NCBI GenBank assembly: GCA_027335545.1
Contig: DAHWHV010000226.1
Coordinates: 1 to 7,555, forward strand
DNA: 7,555 nt
Direction of reading: 5' to 3'
Origin: Clostridia bacterium
GTDB lineage: Bacteria > Bacillota_E > RBS10-35 > JAJYVN01
Shown one piece after another: positions 5,444 through 7,555 of the stretch. The notes beneath the pieces are model-generated. The model had not been told where the DNA came from. It was given only the letters and a program-made list of their open reading frames with translations, and did not search any database. The translations under genes and the position numbers were made by a program. Within the stretch, counting starts at the first letter, position 1. The number at the start of each line of letters is the position of its first letter.

Positions 5444-6466
5444 TCAGGGCAGCAAACCGCCCTCCCCGGGGCGCAGGCGCAGCAGGGTCGCCGCCGTCTG
5501 CCAGAGGATGTCCGCGCGCGCGCTGGCGGGCAGGCCCGCTGCCTGGGAGACGATCTCGGTCGGATCCACCGGCCCCATGTCGAAGGGGTAGTCGCTGCCC
5601 ACGGCCACGTGGTCGCTCCCCAACTCCGCGGACAGCCAGGTCAGGGCCGAGGGCAGGAAGCAGAGGTTGTCCACGTACACCCGGTCGGTGAAGGCGCTGG
5701 GCGGCCGCTCCACGGGGAAAGAGGCATGCTGGACGTGGTGGAAGGCGTGCTCGGCGCGCCCGCGCAGCCAGGGGAAGCTGCCACCGCCGTGCGCGAAGTA
5801 GGTGCGCATCCGTCCGAAGCGGGCGTAGACGCCACCGAAGATGAGCGATTCGATCGCCAGGCACGTCTCGGTGACCATGCCGATCGAATTCCACAGGTAG
5901 TAGCGCTGGAGCCGATCGCTGCCGAGCACCTGGTAGGGGTGGACGAACACGGTCGTCGCGGCGGCATCCGCCGCCTCCCACAGCGGCAGGAAGTAGGGGT
6001 CATCGAGGTTGCGCCCCCCGAGGTTGGAACCGATCATCACGCCCCGGAACTCCGGTCGGGCCAGGCAGCGCCCCAACTCGGCCACCGCGCGGCCCATGTC
6101 CTGCAGCGGCAGGGTGGCCAGGGCCACGAAGCGCTGTGGCTGCCGGCGCACGGCGGCGGCGAGGTCGTCGTTCATCGCGGCGGCCAACTCGGCCCCCAGG
6201 CCCGGGTCCGCCCAGTAGGAGAGGGTGGGGGGCGCCACGGAGAGGGCCGCCCCCGACAGGCCCCGCCCCGGGAGCCCGGCGGCCAGGGCATCCACCGACC
6301 AGAGCTCCTCGCCCAGGGGGTAGTCGAAGTCGCCGGGGGCCCGCACGGCCTCCCGCCCGTCGGGTCGGCGGTAGAAGGAGGTCCCCAGGCGCGCGCCCTC
6401 GCTGCGCGCCAAGCGCCACCAGGCCTCGGGGAAGAGGTGGCAGTGCAGGTCGATCGCGCCGCTCAC
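5444..6466 (-). CDS. ACMSD-like metal-dependent amidohydrolase / decarboxylase
   Basis: This is a 340-residue protein of the amidohydrolase 2 family, close in pattern to 2-amino-3-carboxymuconate semialdehyde decarboxylase (ACMSD) and related non-oxidative decarboxylases. All expected metal-site residues are present and spaced as in ACMSD: His8 and His10 in DLHCH, His176 in FVHPY, His226 in FAHGGG, and Asp292 in GSDYPFDMG. Other family marks are RFVALATLPLQD near 112, GRNLDDPYFLPLWEAA near 151, and GMVTETCLAIESLIFGGVY near 196. The enzyme should therefore be active; members decarboxylate or hydrolyse ring-cleavage and aromatic acid products, and the actual substrate cannot be deduced. The GTG start at 6466-6464 overlaps the stop of the preceding TIM-barrel gene in a GTGA, pointing to translational coupling. 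A longer frame from 6643 lies inside that neighbour and was rejected. It is the last gene of the minus-strand operon and converges on the PhyH relic. Confidence 0.9.
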   Translation of the reverse strand: MSGAIDLHCHLFPEAWWRLARSEGARLGTSFYRRPDGREAVRAPGDFDYPLGEELWSVDALAAGLPGRGLSGAALSVAPPTLSYWADPGLGAELAAAMNDDLAAAVRRQPQRFVALATLPLQDMGRAVAELGRCLARPEFRGVMIGSNLGGRNLDDPYFLPLWEAADAAATTVFVHPYQVLGSDRLQRYYLWNSIGMVTETCLAIESLIFGGVYARFGRMRTYFAHGGGSFPWLRGRAEHAFHHVQHASFPVERPPSAFTDRVYVDNLCFLPSALTWLSAELGSDHVAVGSDYPFDMGPVDPTEIVSQAAGLPASARADILWQTAATLLRLRPGEGGLLP

Positions 6467-7377
6467 CCCGTCACCACCCCTCGATGGATGTGTCGCAGGG
6501 CCGCCAGGGTGGCGCGCGTTGCCTCCGCCCCGCCGCGCCCGGCGGGCTTCCAGTGGGTCTCGACGCAGAGGGCCCCCGCGTAGTCGGCCGCCTCCAGGGC
6601 CCGCAGCTGCCCCGCCCAGTCCACGGCCCCCGCGCCGATGCACTCCCAGGCCGTGGCGCCGCTGGCGGCGTCCACCAGGCGCGCGTCCTTGGCGTGGACG
6701 TGGATCACCTGGGGGGCGATCGCGGCGAAGCCGTCGGGGTAGGGCCGCTCCTCCCCGCTCACATAGGCGTTCGCCGCATCCCAGACGACCCTCAGCCGGG
6801 GATCGCCGACTGCATCGAGTACGCGCCGCAGGTTGGCCCCGCAGTTCGCGTACGAGGCCCGGACGTTCTCGATGCCCAGCAGTAGGTCGAAGCGCGCGGC
6901 CAGGCGGCAGGCGGCGCGCAACCCGGCGGCGATCGTCGGCAGGACCGCCTCCGGGATCTCCCCTCCCCCGGGCCGACGTGCCGAGGCGCCCGGCTGCTGG
7001 GGCGGCCAGGCGAAACCGTGCACGCGTACGCAGGGGGCGCCCAGCAGCGTGGCGATTTCCAGGGAGCGCTCCAGCACCTCGAGGTGGGCGGCGAACTCGG
7101 CGGCGCCCAGCAGGGCCTCGGGCGAGAGGCCCTCGATGACCAGGGACTTGAAGGGCAACCCGGCCACCAGAAAGACGCGCAATCCGTGCTGCTCGGCCAG
7201 GGCGCGCACGGTGCGCACCTCGTCCGGACGGAGGTCGGTCACCGGCCGGCCCCAGAGCGAATTCAGGTCCAGGCTCGTCAGCCCCAGTTCGCGGGCCAGC
7301 GGAAAGGCCACGCGCGGGTCGCCGTCGATCTCATCACTGACCACCCCGTAGCGGTCCAGCAGCGCCACGCCCGGCAC
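6463..7377 (-). CDS. Second sugar phosphate isomerase/epimerase-type TIM-barrel protein
   Basis: This 304-residue xylose isomerase-like TIM-barrel protein has the full set of candidate metal ligands: Glu170 in LGIENV, Asp200 in VVWDAANAY, His228 in IHVHAKDA, and Glu273 in LCVETHW. Residues 31-45 (LGLTSLDLNSLWGRP) form the expected second strand, and PCVRVHGF near 115-122 the central one. The start is GTG 7377-7375, preceded on the minus strand by GGAGAGAGGG with 7 nt from GGAG to the codon. It lies 25 bp after the end of the partial upstream gene and shares GTGA with the amidohydrolase gene, so the three are almost surely one operon. It differs clearly from the plus-strand TIM-barrel protein, which has His in place of the last Glu; the two are paralogues at family level, not a recent duplication. 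Its likely role is isomerisation or epimerisation of a sugar or inositol-like intermediate, by inference only. Confidence 0.9.
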   Translation of the reverse strand: MPGVALLDRYGVVSDEIDGDPRVAFPLARELGLTSLDLNSLWGRPVTDLRPDEVRTVRALAEQHGLRVFLVAGLPFKSLVIEGLSPEALLGAAEFAAHLEVLERSLEIATLLGAPCVRVHGFAWPPQQPGASARRPGGGEIPEAVLPTIAAGLRAACRLAARFDLLLGIENVRASYANCGANLRRVLDAVGDPRLRVVWDAANAYVSGEERPYPDGFAAIAPQVIHVHAKDARLVDAASGATAWECIGAGAVDWAGQLRALEAADYAGALCVETHWKPAGRGGAEATRATLAALRHIHRGVVTG

Positions 7378-7402
7378 CCCCTCTCTCCATGGTCCGCGCC
7401 CC

Positions 7403-7555
7403 TCAGGACTCCCGCACCCAGTGGGCCCCGGGTCGGCTCGGCCCGACCTGGTCGCGGCTGGGCGAGGCGATCTTGTCGCGAATCAGCCCGAAGAACCACT
7501 CCGCGGCGGCCACCGACGGCGAGGAGTCCAGGAGGCAGCGCGTGCGGCTGGGGTC
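7403..7555 (-). CDS. C-terminal end of an unrecognised protein, cut by the window edge
   Basis: The last 50 codons and the TGA stop (7405-7403) of a gene enter from the right edge. The end contains SRTRCLLDSSPSVAAAEWFF followed by GLIRDKIASPSRDQVGPSRP, and closes HWVRES. Codon use is strongly GC-ending and the residue mix is protein-like, unlike the competing frame at 7278-7499. It ends 25 bp before the start of the TIM-barrel gene and is in the same direction, so it is very probably the upstream member of that operon. I do not recognise the family from this short tail; an oxidoreductase or other sugar-catabolic enzyme would fit the context, but nothing in the sequence shows it. Confidence 0.6.
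   Translation of the reverse strand, partial: DPSRTRCLLDSSPSVAAAEWFFGLIRDKIASPSRDQVGPSRPGAHWVRES

Noticed and set aside
4043..6583. 846-codon plus-strand open frame
   Set aside because: It crosses the well-supported TIM-barrel gene out of frame, the PhyH relic and the antisense of the amidohydrolase. Its composition is Pro/Arg/Gly-rich, as expected of a stop-poor frame in GC-rich DNA. Only its short PhyH-like stretch around 5360-5434 is meaningful.
7278..7499. 73-codon minus-strand frame at the right edge
   Set aside because: It overlaps the start of the TIM-barrel gene and reads through the better coding frame that ends at 7403. Its composition is Arg/Gly-rich.

Overview
The window is very GC-rich chromosomal DNA from an organism I cannot name with certainty. 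Signs pointing to a Chloroflexota (Thermomicrobia-like) or similar high-GC bacterium are strong Shine-Dalgarno sites, a Tat-type lipoprotein solute-binding protein, paired TIM-barrel sugar isomerase-type proteins and a phytanoyl-CoA dioxygenase (PhyH) relic. This assignment is inference. An actinobacterial source is not excluded.

Layout, left to right. (1) At 1-57 (minus) there is the start of an unknown gene behind a strong ribosome binding site, followed by about 535 bp without a convincing gene. (2) At 593-1747 (minus) lies a 384-residue regulator with a GAF-like N-terminal part and a LuxR/GerE helix-turn-helix at the C-terminus. (3) At 1748-2521 lies a long divergent intergenic region. 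It carries several inverted repeats and a seven-unit 13/12-bp tandem repeat at 2333-2420. (4) At 2522-4036 (plus) is a Tat-lipoprotein family 1 ABC solute-binding protein. It is followed by a structured spacer with (CCCG)6 and a 16-pair hairpin, then a sugar phosphate isomerase/epimerase-type TIM barrel at 4167-5018 (plus) with its own strong hairpin. (5) At 5088-5434 (plus) is a truncated, frameshifted relic of a PhyH-family dioxygenase. (6) On the minus strand, entering from the right edge, is a tight operon: an unrecognised gene end (7403-7555), a second TIM-barrel isomerase/epimerase-type enzyme (6463-7377), and an ACMSD-like amidohydrolase (5444-6466) that overlaps it by a GTGA.

The genes look like part of a locus for uptake and breakdown of a carbohydrate or polyol-like compound. 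The binding protein would capture the substrate, the two TIM-barrel enzymes would isomerise or epimerise intermediates, and the metal-dependent amidohydrolase/decarboxylase would act on a ring-opened or carboxylated product. The LuxR-type protein, divergent from the binding protein, is a reasonable candidate regulator. No transporter permease or ATPase is visible, so the binding protein is separated from its partners or its partners lie outside the window. I see no mobile element, CRISPR array, rRNA or tRNA, and nothing that clearly amounts to a new biological system. The most distinctive items are the block-structured tandem repeat, the decayed PhyH gene, and the heavily structured spacer after the binding-protein gene.
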